This document shows, one piece after another, positions 1 through 11,314 of a stretch of DNA of 64,000 bases. The stretch spans positions 2,276,001 through 2,340,000 of the forward strand of contig NZ_AP027142.1 in assembly GCF_027925385.1 (NCBI RefSeq), given 5' to 3'. The stretch's first letter is position 1. Each line of letters opens with the position of its first letter. The stretch comes from Methylocystis iwaonis. Its GTDB lineage: Bacteria > Pseudomonadota > Alphaproteobacteria > Rhizobiales > Beijerinckiaceae. The translations under genes were made by a program, and so were the position numbers. The notes under the pieces were generated by a model that worked only from the letters and a program-made list of their open reading frames with translations, did no database searches and was not told where the DNA came from.

Positions 1-135
1 CATGCCGACATAAAGCCCCGCTCCGGTGATGCGATGGGCGATCGACATCGCCATTGTGAGCCAGGGCTTGAAGACCGTCAGATGCGGCGACAACGGGCGC
101 GTTGCGGCGCGCTCGTCCGTTGAGGCGTTTGCCAT
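1..135 (-). CDS. sdhC: Succinate dehydrogenase cytochrome b556 subunit (partial)
   Basis: This is the first 45 codons of a gene that runs off the left edge. The protein starts MANASTDERAATRPLSPHLT and continues into a first membrane helix carrying SIAHRITG (residues 31-38), the conserved Ser/His/Arg region of SdhC near the haem and ubiquinone sites. SdhC anchors the succinate dehydrogenase complex in the inner membrane and passes electrons to ubiquinone. The ATG lies at 133-135. The remaining sdh genes would be expected outside the window, beyond position 1. The family call rests on a short but characteristic N-terminus. Confidence 0.85.
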   Translation of the reverse strand, partial: MANASTDERAATRPLSPHLTVFKPWLTMAMSIAHRITGAGLYVGM

Positions 136-332
136 GCGTATCCCTCTCGCGCGTCAGTTCGAAATGGTTCCGAAGACGCTTATGGATGGATAATTCAATT
201 GGTGCGGCGCCGCAACCGGCTCAATGGCGCAAAGACGCCGGATTGTGTCGCAATAAAGACACAAGCCTGTATCCACAGGAGCTTTTGTCGCGGCGCCGGC
301 TGCGCTCTCGCGCACTGGCTCGGTTCGGGTCG

Positions 333-1544
333 CTATTCGGCCGGAGCCGAAAGCGATCTGGACGCAATCAGAAGAACGCCGAGCGACAGCAGCGCGGCCC
401 CGCCGCCGGCCGCAAAGGCGGCCCAGGGTCCGTAAACGTCCCAGAGCCTGCCGGCGAGTAGGCTCGCGACGAGAAGCGCAAGACCGCCGGTGAGATTGAA
501 AACGCCGAAGGCCGTGCCCCGGAGCGCGGCGGGAGCCGTATCGGCGACCAGAGCGGCGAAAAGCCCCTGAGTCAGGCCCATATGCAGACCCCAGAGGACG
601 ACGCCGACCCAGACGAGCGGGAGATGTTCGGCGTAAGCCAAAGCGGCGTCGGCGCCGATCAGCATGACGAGACCGGCAGCAAGCGGCGTGATCCGGTCGC
701 CGCGATCGGAAAAGGCGCCGACGGGATAGGACGCGCCGGCATAGACGACATTCATTGCAACCAGCACCAGCGGGGCCAAAGCCTCCGGCAGGCCGACCGC
801 CTGCGCCTTGAGAATCAGAAAGGCTTCCGAAAAGCGCGCCAGACTGAAGATGGAGGCAATCGCGACCACCAGCCAGAAACGCCCGCTCAAGCCCCGAATC
901 TCGCTCCAATGAAGCGGAAAGCGCGCCGGGCGCTGGGGACGCGTCTCGGCTGGTTCGCTGACCCCGAAGGCGAGGACAGCCACGGCGAGAATGGCGGGAA
1001 TGCAGGCCACCCAGAAGACGGCGCGGATGTCGTCGAGCGTCGCCCACATGACCAACACCGCGACGGCGGGCCCCAGAAAGGCGCCGACCGTGTCGAGCGA
1101 CTGGCGCAGGCCAAAGGCCGCGCCGCGCAGTTCCGCCGGCGTGACGTCGGCGACGAGCGCGTCGCGCGGCGCGCCGCGAATTCCTTTCCCCACGCGATCG
1201 ATGAAACGCGCCGCCATCACCCAGTCGACATTGGGAGCCAGCGGAAACAGCGGCTTTGTCGCCGCCGCGAGACCATAGCCCAGAATGGCGAGCAGCTTGC
1301 GGCTCGCGAACCAGTCGGACACGGCGCCCGAAAAAATCTTGACGACCGAGGCCGTCGCTTCGGCCACCCCCTCTATGGCGCCGACCTGGGCCATCGTGGC
1401 GCCCATCGTCCCCACCAGATAGATCGGCAGAAGCGCATGGATCATCTCGGACGAGAAATCCATGAGCAAAGAGACGACTCCCAACGCCCAGACGCTCGAC
1501 GGAATAAGACGCAGCCGGCCGAATGGTATGGCGCCGTCGCTCAT
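333..1544 (-). CDS. Major facilitator superfamily transporter
   Basis: A 403-residue inner-membrane protein with about twelve hydrophobic helices and the usual MFS loop pattern, including DRVGKGIRGAPRDALVAD after the third or fourth helix, which is typical of a drug/metabolite-efflux-like MFS subfamily. The substrate cannot be read from the sequence. The start was taken as the ATG at 1544 (MSDGAIPFG); an upstream in-frame GTG at 1559 would add only five residues. It is transcribed toward sdhC, with about 200 bp between the two and nothing recognisable in the gap. Confidence 0.85.
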   Translation of the reverse strand: MSDGAIPFGRLRLIPSSVWALGVVSLLMDFSSEMIHALLPIYLVGTMGATMAQVGAIEGVAEATASVVKIFSGAVSDWFASRKLLAILGYGLAAATKPLFPLAPNVDWVMAARFIDRVGKGIRGAPRDALVADVTPAELRGAAFGLRQSLDTVGAFLGPAVAVLVMWATLDDIRAVFWVACIPAILAVAVLAFGVSEPAETRPQRPARFPLHWSEIRGLSGRFWLVVAIASIFSLARFSEAFLILKAQAVGLPEALAPLVLVAMNVVYAGASYPVGAFSDRGDRITPLAAGLVMLIGADAALAYAEHLPLVWVGVVLWGLHMGLTQGLFAALVADTAPAALRGTAFGVFNLTGGLALLVASLLAGRLWDVYGPWAAFAAGGGAALLSLGVLLIASRSLSAPAE

Positions 1545-1762
1545 AAGATTGCCTCGCACATCGCTATTTGGAGAAGAACGCCGGCGCGTTCGCGCGAGCT
1601 TAGCCTGCTTTCAACTGGCGTGGAATCGGGCGGCCGAGCTTAGGCCGATTGGTCCACATTTTCACGCAGCAAGGAAGAATACGCGGCAGATGTAGAAAAA
1701 ACTGGAAAATTGCGGCAATCGCTCAAGGCGATCCCCCATAACCGAGAGCTGGGAGAAAATCG

Positions 1763-2416
1763 ATGCGTCATTTGATTTCTGTTGTGGCGATCAGTCTGTC
1801 CGCGTGGCTGACTTCCATGGCGCATGCCACCGATCGCGACGAGGAGCTCTGCAAACGCTCGAAAGACGAGAGGCAAGGCATTGCAGCCTGCTCGCGTCTC
1901 ATCGACCGCGGCAGAGGGAGCGCTTCGATCTATAAGACCCGTGGCACCTGTTATAGTCTCATAGGAGTTTATGACAGGGCCATCGCCGACCATAATGAGG
2001 CGATCCGGCTTGATCCTAAAGATATTTCAAACTACACGATGCGCGGCCTGACGTTTAACCGGACAGGCGATTATCGCCGGGCGATTGCCGATTACACGAC
2101 GGCCATTCGCCTAGCCGAAGACGAATATAAAGATAACAAAAATCGAAATCGGTACCTTTCCGCACTTTATTGGTTTCACGGCGGCTTCTACGAAAGCGTT
2201 GGCGACCTTAGGGAGGCTGTAGCCGACTACACGAGAGCGATTCGGCTGGCGCGTGAGCATTATGAAAAGATAGATCAATCCAAAATGTTCCGGGAACACG
2301 TCGCGCGCATGTATGAAAAGCGCAGCAAGACATACAAGGCCCTGGGCGACCAGCCACGCGCCGCGGCGGACCATGAGGAAGCGAGCCGCCTCGATCCGAA
2401 TGTTGGTAAAGATTAA
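1763..2416 (+). CDS. Secreted tetratricopeptide-repeat protein
   Basis: A 217-residue protein with an N-terminal signal peptide (cleavage likely after AHA near residue 22), so it is probably periplasmic. Several TPR units follow, each with the spacing Y..AI.D...AIRLDP or a near variant (about residues 65-200). TPR domains mediate protein-protein contact; the partner is unknown. A good ribosome binding site (gggaga) precedes the ATG. Codon use is less GC-biased than in neighbouring genes. It stands alone between an MFS gene on the other strand and alr, so context does not suggest a function. Confidence 0.75.
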   Translation: MRHLISVVAISLSAWLTSMAHATDRDEELCKRSKDERQGIAACSRLIDRGRGSASIYKTRGTCYSLIGVYDRAIADHNEAIRLDPKDISNYTMRGLTFNRTGDYRRAIADYTTAIRLAEDEYKDNKNRNRYLSALYWFHGGFYESVGDLREAVADYTRAIRLAREHYEKIDQSKMFREHVARMYEKRSKTYKALGDQPRAAADHEEASRLDPNVGKD

Positions 2417-2554
2417 TGGCGCCTTGGCTCACGTCAATTAGGAGTTGATTTCGTTCTCACGGCCTAGGCTCGCGGGCGCCAACGCCGTTATTTCCGCGCC
2501 GACGCGTCCATGCGCCATGCCAACGCCCTCTTTCCTGAGATAGACTAGCCCTCC

Positions 2555-3700
2555 ATGGGAATCATTTCGCCCACCGAACGCCTGCTGGCCTGCGCCGATC
2601 CGTCGGAGCCGGTGGAAAGCGGGGTTTTGACCGTCGATCTTTCGGCCTTGGTCGCGAACTGGCGCAAGCTTGCTTCAATGGCTGGAGCGGCCGAATGCGG
2701 GGCCGTCATCAAGGCTGACGGCTATGGCCTCGGCCAGGCGGCGGCGCTGCGTGCCCTCGCCGGCGCCGGGTGCCGGACCTTTTTCGTCGCCAATCTGATC
2801 GAAGGCGAGGCGGCGCGGGCGCTGGCGCCGGACGCGACCATCTATGTGCTCGACGGCGTCGCGCCGGGCTGCGCGCCGCGCCTCGCCGCGGCAGGGCTGC
2901 GGCCGGCGATCGGCTCTTTTGCGGAGTTGGAGGAATGGGCGGCGGCCGGCGTCACTCTTGGCCGCAAGCTGGAGGCGGCGCTCCATTTCGACACCGGCAT
3001 GAACCGGCTGGGCTTCGCGCCGCAAGACGCCGGCGTGATCGCGTTGCGCGTCCAGGCGATCGCGCCGACGCTGGTGATGAGCCATTTCGTCAGCGCGCAG
3101 CTCCCAACTTCGCCAATCAACGACCGGCAGATCGGCGATTTCCTCGCCGTCCGCGCGCATTTCCCCGGCGTTCAGGCCTCGCTCGCCAATACGTCCGGCG
3201 TCTTCCTGCCGCAGCGGCCGCATTTCGATCTGGTGCGGCCCGGCTATGGGCTCTATGGCGGCAATCCGACGCCCGGCGCGGAGAACCCAATGAAGCCTGT
3301 GGCGCGGCTTTGCGGGCGCATCATCTCGGCGCGCGACCTCGCCGCGGGCGAGACCGTCGGCTATGACGGCATATGGGCGGCCCCCCGCCCCTCCCGCATT
3401 GCGACCGTCGGCGTCGGATATGCGGACGGGCTGCCCGTCGCGGCCACGGCCACGCCCGGGAAGCCGGCAGGCGAGGCGATCGTCGGCGGCGCGCGCTGCC
3501 CCTTTGTCGGCCGCGTGTCGATGGATTACGTCGTGCTCGATGTGACCGATGCGCCCGAGGAGGCCGCGCGGCGCGGGGAATGGGTCGAGTTGCTGGGCGA
3601 GACGATCAAGGTCGAGGAGCTGGCCGCTCGGGCCGGAACGATTGGCTATGAGGTGCTGACCCGGCTAGGACGGCGCTTCGCCCGGCGGTATGTCGGATAG
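2555..3700 (+). CDS. alr: Alanine racemase
   Basis: A PLP-dependent enzyme that interconverts L- and D-alanine, supplying D-Ala for peptidoglycan. The PLP lysine is K53 in AVIKADGYGLG, and the second catalytic tyrosine lies in VGVGYADGLP in the C-terminal half. The 381-residue length fits a complete barrel plus beta domain. The ATG at 2555 is the only sensible start. No partner gene is adjacent; in many relatives alr sits beside dnaB or radA, which are absent here. Confidence 0.95.
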   Translation: MGIISPTERLLACADPSEPVESGVLTVDLSALVANWRKLASMAGAAECGAVIKADGYGLGQAAALRALAGAGCRTFFVANLIEGEAARALAPDATIYVLDGVAPGCAPRLAAAGLRPAIGSFAELEEWAAAGVTLGRKLEAALHFDTGMNRLGFAPQDAGVIALRVQAIAPTLVMSHFVSAQLPTSPINDRQIGDFLAVRAHFPGVQASLANTSGVFLPQRPHFDLVRPGYGLYGGNPTPGAENPMKPVARLCGRIISARDLAAGETVGYDGIWAAPRPSRIATVGVGYADGLPVAATATPGKPAGEAIVGGARCPFVGRVSMDYVVLDVTDAPEEAARRGEWVELLGETIKVEELAARAGTIGYEVLTRLGRRFARRYVG

Positions 3701-3768
3701 CGGAATGACAGCCGCCCATGGCCGCGCTAGGATCGGCGCTCGTCGAGGCCATTCCAGCAGGAAATCAA

Positions 3769-4119
3769 ATGAGCGGCGAACCGGAAAATCTCGTGCTGCA
3801 ATTGCTGCGCGACATGAGAGCCGAGATGTCGTCGATGCGGGGCGACATCTCTGGCATTGAAGCGAACATGGCTACCAAAGGTCAAATCGCCGAACTCCGC
3901 GCCGAGCTAAAAAGCGACATGCACTCGCTGCGCGCGGACGTCGCTTCCGATCTCATGACTCTGGAAAAGAAACTCAGCGAGCAAATCACAGGCTTGCGTC
4001 GCTCGGTGATCGAATATCATTCCTCCATGATCGGCCATGGCGTGCTGATCACGGAGCTTGAAGAGCGCGTGCGCCGCCTCGAACAGCATTTGAAGCTGCC
4101 CCCGCACGACGCGCATTGA
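3769..4119 (+). CDS. Small coiled-coil protein of unknown function
   Basis: A 116-residue hydrophilic protein. Residues about 10-75 are rich in heptad-compatible Met/Leu/Ile with Glu/Lys/Arg (MRAEMSSMRGDISGIEANM and similar), and a short second helix near the C-terminus ends in LEERVRRLEQHLKL. It resembles many small alphaproteobacterial coiled-coil proteins without known function. The start was placed at 3769 because agcagga lies just upstream; an ATG at 3718 is also in frame. It converges with maf, with only 7 bp between the two stop codons. Confidence 0.6.
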   Translation: MSGEPENLVLQLLRDMRAEMSSMRGDISGIEANMATKGQIAELRAELKSDMHSLRADVASDLMTLEKKLSEQITGLRRSVIEYHSSMIGHGVLITELEERVRRLEQHLKLPPHDAH

Positions 4120-4126
4120 GGCTGGT

Positions 4127-4765
4127 TTACGCCTTGGCGAACCAGGGCTGCAGCACCGGATACCCTTCGCCCGCGAGCAGCGACACGGTCTCGTAAAGCG
4201 GCAGGCCGACGACCGCCGTATAAGAGCCGACAAGCTTCACCACGAAAGTCCCGGCGAGGCCCTGTATCGCATAGCCGCCCGCCTTGCCGCGCCATTCGCC
4301 GGAGGCGAGATAGCCGTCGATCTCCATGGAGGACAGCCGCTTGAAACGCAGTCGCGCCTCGACCAGCCGCTTGCGCTCGAAACCGCGCGGGGTGATCAGG
4401 CTTACCGCCGTATAGACGCGGTGCTGGCGGCCCGAGAGAAGCTGCAGGCACTCCTCCGCCTCCTCGGCCGTCTCGGGCTTGGGCAGGGTGCGGCGCCCCA
4501 CGGACACGACCGTATCGGCGGCGATGAGATAGGATTGCTTCAGGTCGTCATGCGCCGCCCGAACCTTCGCCGAGGCGGCCGCCTTCTCGCTCGCGAGGCG
4601 GATCGCCAGAGCGCGGGGCGACTCGCCCTTGTGCGGCGTCTCGTCGATATCGGCCGGCAGAAGCGCGTCGGCCTCCAGCCCCGCCTGCTGCAGGAGCGCA
4701 AGACGGCGCGGCGACGCCGAAGCGAGAATGAGCTTCGACTTGGGAGCGGCGGGTTCGGCTGTCAT
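4127..4765 (-). CDS. maf: Maf-family nucleotide pyrophosphatase
   Basis: Maf enzymes hydrolyse non-canonical or modified nucleoside triphosphates to monophosphates (house-cleaning) and are linked to septum-formation arrest. The protein has the N-terminal signature [12 protein letters not shown], the acidic catalytic segment [17 protein letters not shown], and the C-terminal family segment [10 protein letters not shown]. The length of 212 residues is standard. infA lies 25 bp upstream on the same strand, the usual infA-maf order in Hyphomicrobiales, so they are probably co-transcribed. Confidence 0.92.
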   Translation of the reverse strand: MTAEPAAPKSKLILASASPRRLALLQQAGLEADALLPADIDETPHKGESPRALAIRLASEKAAASAKVRAAHDDLKQSYLIAADTVVSVGRRTLPKPETAEEAEECLQLLSGRQHRVYTAVSLITPRGFERKRLVEARLRFKRLSSMEIDGYLASGEWRGKAGGYAIQGLAGTFVVKLVGSYTAVVGLPLYETVSLLAGEGYPVLQPWFAKA

Positions 4766-4790
4766 TTGAAGCGGCTCCGCCGGAAAGGGA

Positions 4791-5009
4791 TTAGCGGAAA
4801 CGATAGGTGATTCGGCCCTTGGTGAGGTCGTAGGGCGTCATTTCGACGAGCACCTTGTCGCCCTCGAGCACGCGGATGCGATTCTTGCGCATCTTGCCGG
4901 CGGTGTGAGCGATAATCTCGTGGTCGTTTTCGAGCTTCACCCGAAACATTGCGCTGGGCAGCAGTTCGGTGACGATTCCTGGGAATTCGAGCAGTTCTTC
5001 CTTGGCCAT
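4791..5009 (-). CDS. infA: Translation initiation factor IF-1
   Basis: A 72-residue OB-fold protein that binds the ribosomal A site of the 30S subunit during initiation. It is near-identical to the alphaproteobacterial consensus: [18 protein letters not shown], then [20 protein letters not shown], ending KGRITYRFR. The start ATG is unambiguous. It is followed on the same strand by maf. Confidence 0.97.
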   Translation of the reverse strand: MAKEELLEFPGIVTELLPSAMFRVKLENDHEIIAHTAGKMRKNRIRVLEGDKVLVEMTPYDLTKGRITYRFR

Positions 5010-5154
5010 GTGGTTCCTTGAGTGGCGCCTCCCGACTGGAGAAGACAGTTAGCGCGGCAAAGCAAAAATGCCGCAGCGCCCGGGACGGACGGCGGATTGG
5101 CGCGGACCCTAATCGAGAAAGACGAATTTGTGAACCGGAGAGTTGGGGCGACGA

Positions 5155-5236
5155 ATCCTTCTCCCGTTTACTGCGCCGCCCTCATCCGACCCCGCTTTGC
5201 GGGGCCACCTTCTCCCGCAGGCGGGAGAAGGGTTTG
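5155..5236. repeat. Intergenic palindromic repeat between infA and uvrB
   Basis: The gap upstream of infA contains a self-complementary segment: ccttctcccg at the left, an internal hairpin gaccccgctttgcggggcc, and cttctcccgcaggcgggagaag at the right. Such hairpins are common intergenic repeats in alphaproteobacteria. The right-hand hairpin lies just after the uvrB stop and could help terminate uvrB transcription, though no T-tract is evident on that strand. Confidence 0.55.
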
Positions 5237-5239
5237 CGC

Positions 5240-7813
<2,574 letters not shown>

Positions 7814-7928
7814 GGCGGCAATATGGGGGGTGTGGCGGCGGGATGGAAGCGGGGTTTTGGCCTATCGCGCCGCCGTCTTGCGCCGTCGTGTGAGGCCGCT
7901 CTTGCAGGTCCGAGAGGGCCTGTTAAGA

Positions 7929-7956
7929 TGTGTATTACAAGAGCGGATTATACACA
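7929..7956 (+). promoter_or_regulatory. Palindromic operator at the vapBC promoter
   Basis: A perfect 7-bp inverted repeat, TGTGTAT (7929-7935) and ATACACA (7950-7956), is separated by 14 bp, and its right arm touches the vapB ATG. VapBC complexes usually autorepress through such palindromes. A weak sigma70-like promoter (TTGCAG at 7902-7907, TAAGAT at 7924-7929) would place the operator over the transcription start. The palindrome is seen; the binding and the promoter are inferred. Confidence 0.55.
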
Positions 7957-8150
7957 TGCGAACCAACATCGTCATCGACGACGCCCTGATGAAGGAAACG
8001 CTCGAGGCCACTGGCCTGAAGACCAAGCGCGAGGCGGTCGATCTGGCCTTACGCACGCTGCTCCGGCTCGAACGCCAGAAGGAGATTAAGCGCTTTCGCG
8101 GCAAGCTTGATTGGCGCGGCGATCTTGACGCGATGCGGACCGACAAATGA
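7956..8150 (+). CDS. vapB: VapB-type antitoxin
   Basis: A 64-residue protein whose N-terminal MRTNIVIDDALMKETLEATG matches the ribbon-helix-helix VapB family (strand, then two helices). The basic C-terminal part (KRFRGKLDWRGDLDAMR) is where such antitoxins wrap the toxin. The stop overlaps the vapC start (ATGA), so the two are translationally coupled. Expression is probably autoregulated from the palindrome that touches the start codon. Confidence 0.88.
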   Translation: MRTNIVIDDALMKETLEATGLKTKREAVDLALRTLLRLERQKEIKRFRGKLDWRGDLDAMRTDK

Positions 8151-8542
8151 TCCTCGTCGATTCCAGCGTGTGGATCGATTATTTCCGCGGCGCCGAGACC
8201 CCGCAGGCCCAGCGTCTCGACTGGCTTCTCGGCGAGGAGCCAATCGCCACCGGCGATCTCATCCTGACGGAAGTCCTCCAGGGCTTCGATAAGGAGCGCG
8301 ATTTCGCCCAGGCGCAAAAGCTCCTCACGTCTTTGACGATCGTCGGGCTCGGTGGGCGTGAGATCGCCATTCGCGCTGCGCAGAACTACCGGAAGCTGCG
8401 CACCATGGGCGTGACCACGCGCAAGACGATCGACACGATTATCGCCACGCGCTGCATCGAGAGCGACTTGCCCCTGCTTTACAGCGACCGCGACTTCGAT
8501 CCCTTCGTCGAGAGGCTGGGCCTGCGCTCCGCCATGCGGTGA
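8147..8542 (+). CDS. vapC: VapC-type PIN-domain ribonuclease toxin
   Basis: A 131-residue PIN domain. The acidic metal-binding residues are visible: Asp in MILVDSSVWIDYF, Glu in ILTEVLQGF, Asp in TIDTIIATRC and Asp in YSDRDFDPF. VapC toxins cleave RNA, often tRNA or rRNA, when not held by VapB. It overlaps vapB by 4 bp. All key residues are present, so it is probably functional. Confidence 0.9.
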   Translation: MILVDSSVWIDYFRGAETPQAQRLDWLLGEEPIATGDLILTEVLQGFDKERDFAQAQKLLTSLTIVGLGGREIAIRAAQNYRKLRTMGVTTRKTIDTIIATRCIESDLPLLYSDRDFDPFVERLGLRSAMR

Positions 8543-8568
8543 CCCTCCCGCGCCGCACCAACGATAGT

Positions 8569-8582
8569 TTGATCTACATCAC
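8569..8582 (+). promoter_or_regulatory. FNR/FixK-like binding site
   Basis: The sequence TTGATCTACATCAC matches 13 of 14 positions of TTGATNNNNATCAA, the anaerobox bound by FNR, Anr and FixK regulators. A possible -10 element (GCATAT, 8606-8611) would place transcription start near 8618, about 42 bp from the box centre, the spacing of class II activation. That supports the downstream start codon at 8652 for the next gene. The match is direct; regulation is inferred. Confidence 0.5.
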
Positions 8583-8651
8583 GGCGGGGGCTTTACAATT
8601 CTGTCGCATATGCCGCAAACTCGGCCTTTAATCGCCCGGAGACTCAAGCGG

Positions 8652-8939
8652 ATGACCGACAAATCGAGCCTCGCCACGCTTTTCGCCGACACGCTCGCTT
8701 TGAGCGTCGCCGCGAATGCGGTCATCGCGGTCAGGCTGACGAAAATGGCGCTCGGCGCGGTCGATCCCAAGCATGAGAGCAGCCTGATGGTCTCCGAGAA
8801 GATCGACGCCGCCGCCGAGGCGACTTTTGCGGCGGCGCGGGCGGTGGCGATGGGCCAGGCCCATCACGCGGCCGGCCGCGCCGTAGCGGTCTACAAGCGC
8901 AAGGTGGATCGCAATTTGCGTCGGCTGACGGGCGGCTGA
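8652..8939 (+). CDS. Small conserved hypothetical protein behind an FNR/FixK-like box
   Basis: A 95-residue alanine-rich, mostly helical protein (MTDKSSLATLFADTLALSVA at the start). It has no clear signal peptide, although residues 10-30 are moderately hydrophobic. No family is recognised. The start at 8652 is chosen because ggaga lies about 9 bp upstream and because the probable promoter would put transcription start after the alternative ATG at 8610. The upstream FNR/FixK-like site suggests expression under low oxygen. It follows vapC on the same strand but is separated from it by more than 100 bp. Confidence 0.6.
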   Translation: MTDKSSLATLFADTLALSVAANAVIAVRLTKMALGAVDPKHESSLMVSEKIDAAAEATFAAARAVAMGQAHHAAGRAVAVYKRKVDRNLRRLTGG

Positions 8940-9042
8940 TTTTGGGCGCGCCGCAAGGCGCGCGATCCCGGGGGCGACGGGGTCGCGCCGCTCCTCTCCT
9001 TTCAATGGAGAGGGGCGGCGCGTAATCATTGTGGCTGCGCCC

Positions 9043-9210
9043 TCGTCATGGCCGGGCTTGTTGTTCAGTCTACCCACGCCGCGCAAACGCGGCTATGCTG
9101 GGCAGTCGCCAGAACATTTGCGTCTGCGAGAGGAACCGAGTCCGGATTACGCGTCTTGTTGGGCTGCGCCCCTCGGCGTGGGTGGCCGGGACGAGCCCGG
9201 CCATGACGGC
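9043..9210. repeat. Dispersed repeat R4, copy 1 (diverged)
   Basis: The ends are near-inverted: gtcatggccgggctt at the left and gagcccggccatgacggc at the right, with ggcgtgg beside the right arm. The same end structure (CGTCATG.CCG.. / ..CGG.CATGACGGC, with CCACGCC inside) recurs at 32228-32368 and 36031-36176, so this is a diverged member of a dispersed family. A separate short hairpin (cctctccttt...ggagagg, about 8992-9012) lies to its left. No gene is seen between 8940 and 9298. Confidence 0.5.
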
Positions 9211-9298
9211 TCCCAAGATGGGTGGCTCCCCTTAGCCGTAAAAGGAAGGGATCGGCGCCAAGCAACCGCGCCACTCGCGCGCGGCCGCCCGCCTCACC

Positions 9299-11242
9299 CT
9301 ACTCCGCCTCGGCCTCTTCACGCTCCGTCTCCAGCAGCTTCGCGCGCGCCTCGGCGGCCTCGCGCTGGCGGTTCCACATGGCGGCATATTGGCCGCCGCG
9401 CTCCAGCAGCTCGGCGTGCCGGCCGCGCTCGACGATGCGGCCGTGGTCGAGGAAGAGGATCTCGTCGGCCTCCACCACCGTCGACAGGCGGTGCGCGATC
9501 ACCAGCGTCGTGCGGCCTTTCGCGACGCGGCGCAGCGCCTCCTGGATTTCGTGCTCGGTGAAGCTGTCGAGCGCCGAGGTCGCTTCGTCGAGGATGAGGA
9601 TCGGCGGCCCTTTCAGGATCGTGCGGGCGATGGCGACGCGCTGCTTCTCGCCGCCGGAGAGCTTCAGCCCGCGCTCGCCCACCTGCGCCTCATAGCCGCC
9701 CGGCACGCTGCGGATGAAATCGTCGATCTGCGCCAGACCCGCAGCCTCGCGCACCTCTGCGTCGCTCGCGTCCCAACGGCCATAGCGGATGTTGTAGCCG
9801 ATCGTGTCGTTGAACAGCACCGTATCCTGCGGCACCATGCCGATGGCCGCGCGCAGGCTCGCCTGCGTGACGTCGAGAATGTTCTGCCCGTCGATGGTGA
9901 TGCGCCCGCCCTGCGGCTCGTAGAAGCGGAACATCAACCGCGAGATCGTCGATTTGCCGGCGCCAGAGGGGCCGACGATGGCGATGGTCTGCCCCGGCTC
10001 GGCTTCGAAGCTCACGCCCTTCAGGATCGGCCGGTCCGGATCATAATGAAAGCGCACGTCGTCGAAGACGACGCGGCCTTCACGCACCACCAGCGGCTCG
10101 GCGTCGGGCTTATCTGAAATCTCCGGATGCTGCGAGAGGATCGAGAACATGGTCTCGATGTCGATGATCGCCTGACGCACCTCGCGATAGAAGGTGCCCA
10201 TGAAGTGCAAGGGCTGCGAGAGTTGTATCATCATTGCGTTGATCAGCACGAAATCGCCGACCGTGTTGCGCCCCTCGCGAATGCCATAGACGCACATCAC
10301 CATCATCACGGTGAGGCCGACAATGTAGATCCCCGTCTGCCCGGCGTTGAGAACGGCGAGCGAGACATAGGAATGCGTCGACGCCTTCTCGTAATGGATC
10401 ATGGATTTGTCGTAGCGCGCCGCCTCGCGCGCTTCGGCCGAGAAATATTTGACGGTCTCGTAATTGAGCAGGCTGTCGATCGCCTTTTGGTTGGCGTCCG
10501 TATCGCTCTCGTTCATCTGGCGGCGGATGGCGATGCGCCAATTGGTGGCGAGCGTCGTGTAAGCGAAATAGGCGGCGAGGGTGAGAATGAGCACGCCGCC
10601 ATAGCGCCAGTCGAATTGATAGAGAAACACGCCGAGCACCAGCGCCATTTCGAGCGCCGTCGGCGCGCCGGTCGACATGACGAGGCGCGAGAGCGTTTCG
10701 ATCGCGTTGCGGCCGCGCTCCAGCACGCGCGTGAGGCCGCCAGTCTTTCGGCCGATGTGAAAGCGCAGCGACAATTCGTGCATATGGACGAAAAGGTCGG
10801 TTGCGAGGCGTCGCACGGCGTGCATGGCGACCGCGGCGAAAACGCCATCGCGCGTCTGCATGAGAATGACCGAGACAATGCGGATAGCGCCCATCAGCAG
10901 GGTAAAGCCCACAGCCCCCGCGCCCAGCGCAGGAAGCGCATCTGCTCCGCTTTCCGCCAGCGCGTCCGTGGCCCATTTGAAGGCATAGGGGGTGAGCGCG
11001 TTGAACAGCTTGCTGACGACAAGCAGCAGAAACACCAAAGCGACGCGGCGCTCCAGATCGCGCCTTCCACGCGGCCAGATATAGGGCCACAGGCGGCGGA
11101 TGGTGGCGAAAAGCGAGGCTTCGGAAAGGGAAGCGTCTTGCGGATCGGGCGGCTGAGCGCCCGAGACGCGCTGACCAATTCTGAGCATTCGAGGTCCGGT
11201 GATGGATGAAAGGGCGCCTCGGCGGCGAGGCCTGGGCGTCAT
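9299..11242 (-). CDS. Atm1/ABCB7-type ABC exporter (fused permease and ATPase)
   Basis: A 647-residue half-transporter with six membrane helices (about residues 65-350) followed by an ATPase domain with Walker A GPSGAGKST, signature LSGGEKQR and Walker B LILDEATSALD. The sequence, including RLMFRFYEPQGG, fits the Atm1 class that exports glutathione conjugates or sulfur compounds in bacteria and supports Fe-S protein maturation or metal tolerance. It acts as a homodimer in the inner membrane. A Glu/Ala-rich tail ends the protein. It is divergent from the LOG-family gene, with about 70 bp between them. Confidence 0.88.
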   Translation of the reverse strand: MTPRPRRRGALSSITGPRMLRIGQRVSGAQPPDPQDASLSEASLFATIRRLWPYIWPRGRRDLERRVALVFLLLVVSKLFNALTPYAFKWATDALAESGADALPALGAGAVGFTLLMGAIRIVSVILMQTRDGVFAAVAMHAVRRLATDLFVHMHELSLRFHIGRKTGGLTRVLERGRNAIETLSRLVMSTGAPTALEMALVLGVFLYQFDWRYGGVLILTLAAYFAYTTLATNWRIAIRRQMNESDTDANQKAIDSLLNYETVKYFSAEAREAARYDKSMIHYEKASTHSYVSLAVLNAGQTGIYIVGLTVMMVMCVYGIREGRNTVGDFVLINAMMIQLSQPLHFMGTFYREVRQAIIDIETMFSILSQHPEISDKPDAEPLVVREGRVVFDDVRFHYDPDRPILKGVSFEAEPGQTIAIVGPSGAGKSTISRLMFRFYEPQGGRITIDGQNILDVTQASLRAAIGMVPQDTVLFNDTIGYNIRYGRWDASDAEVREAAGLAQIDDFIRSVPGGYEAQVGERGLKLSGGEKQRVAIARTILKGPPILILDEATSALDSFTEHEIQEALRRVAKGRTTLVIAHRLSTVVEADEILFLDHGRIVERGRHAELLERGGQYAAMWNRQREAAEARAKLLETEREEAEAE

Positions 11243-11314
11243 ATAAGACCTTTAGCCTCTTCGCGCACCCCGCTTGACGGGCGAGGCGAAGGCGCCAGTT
11301 GACGGAAGAGAGTT

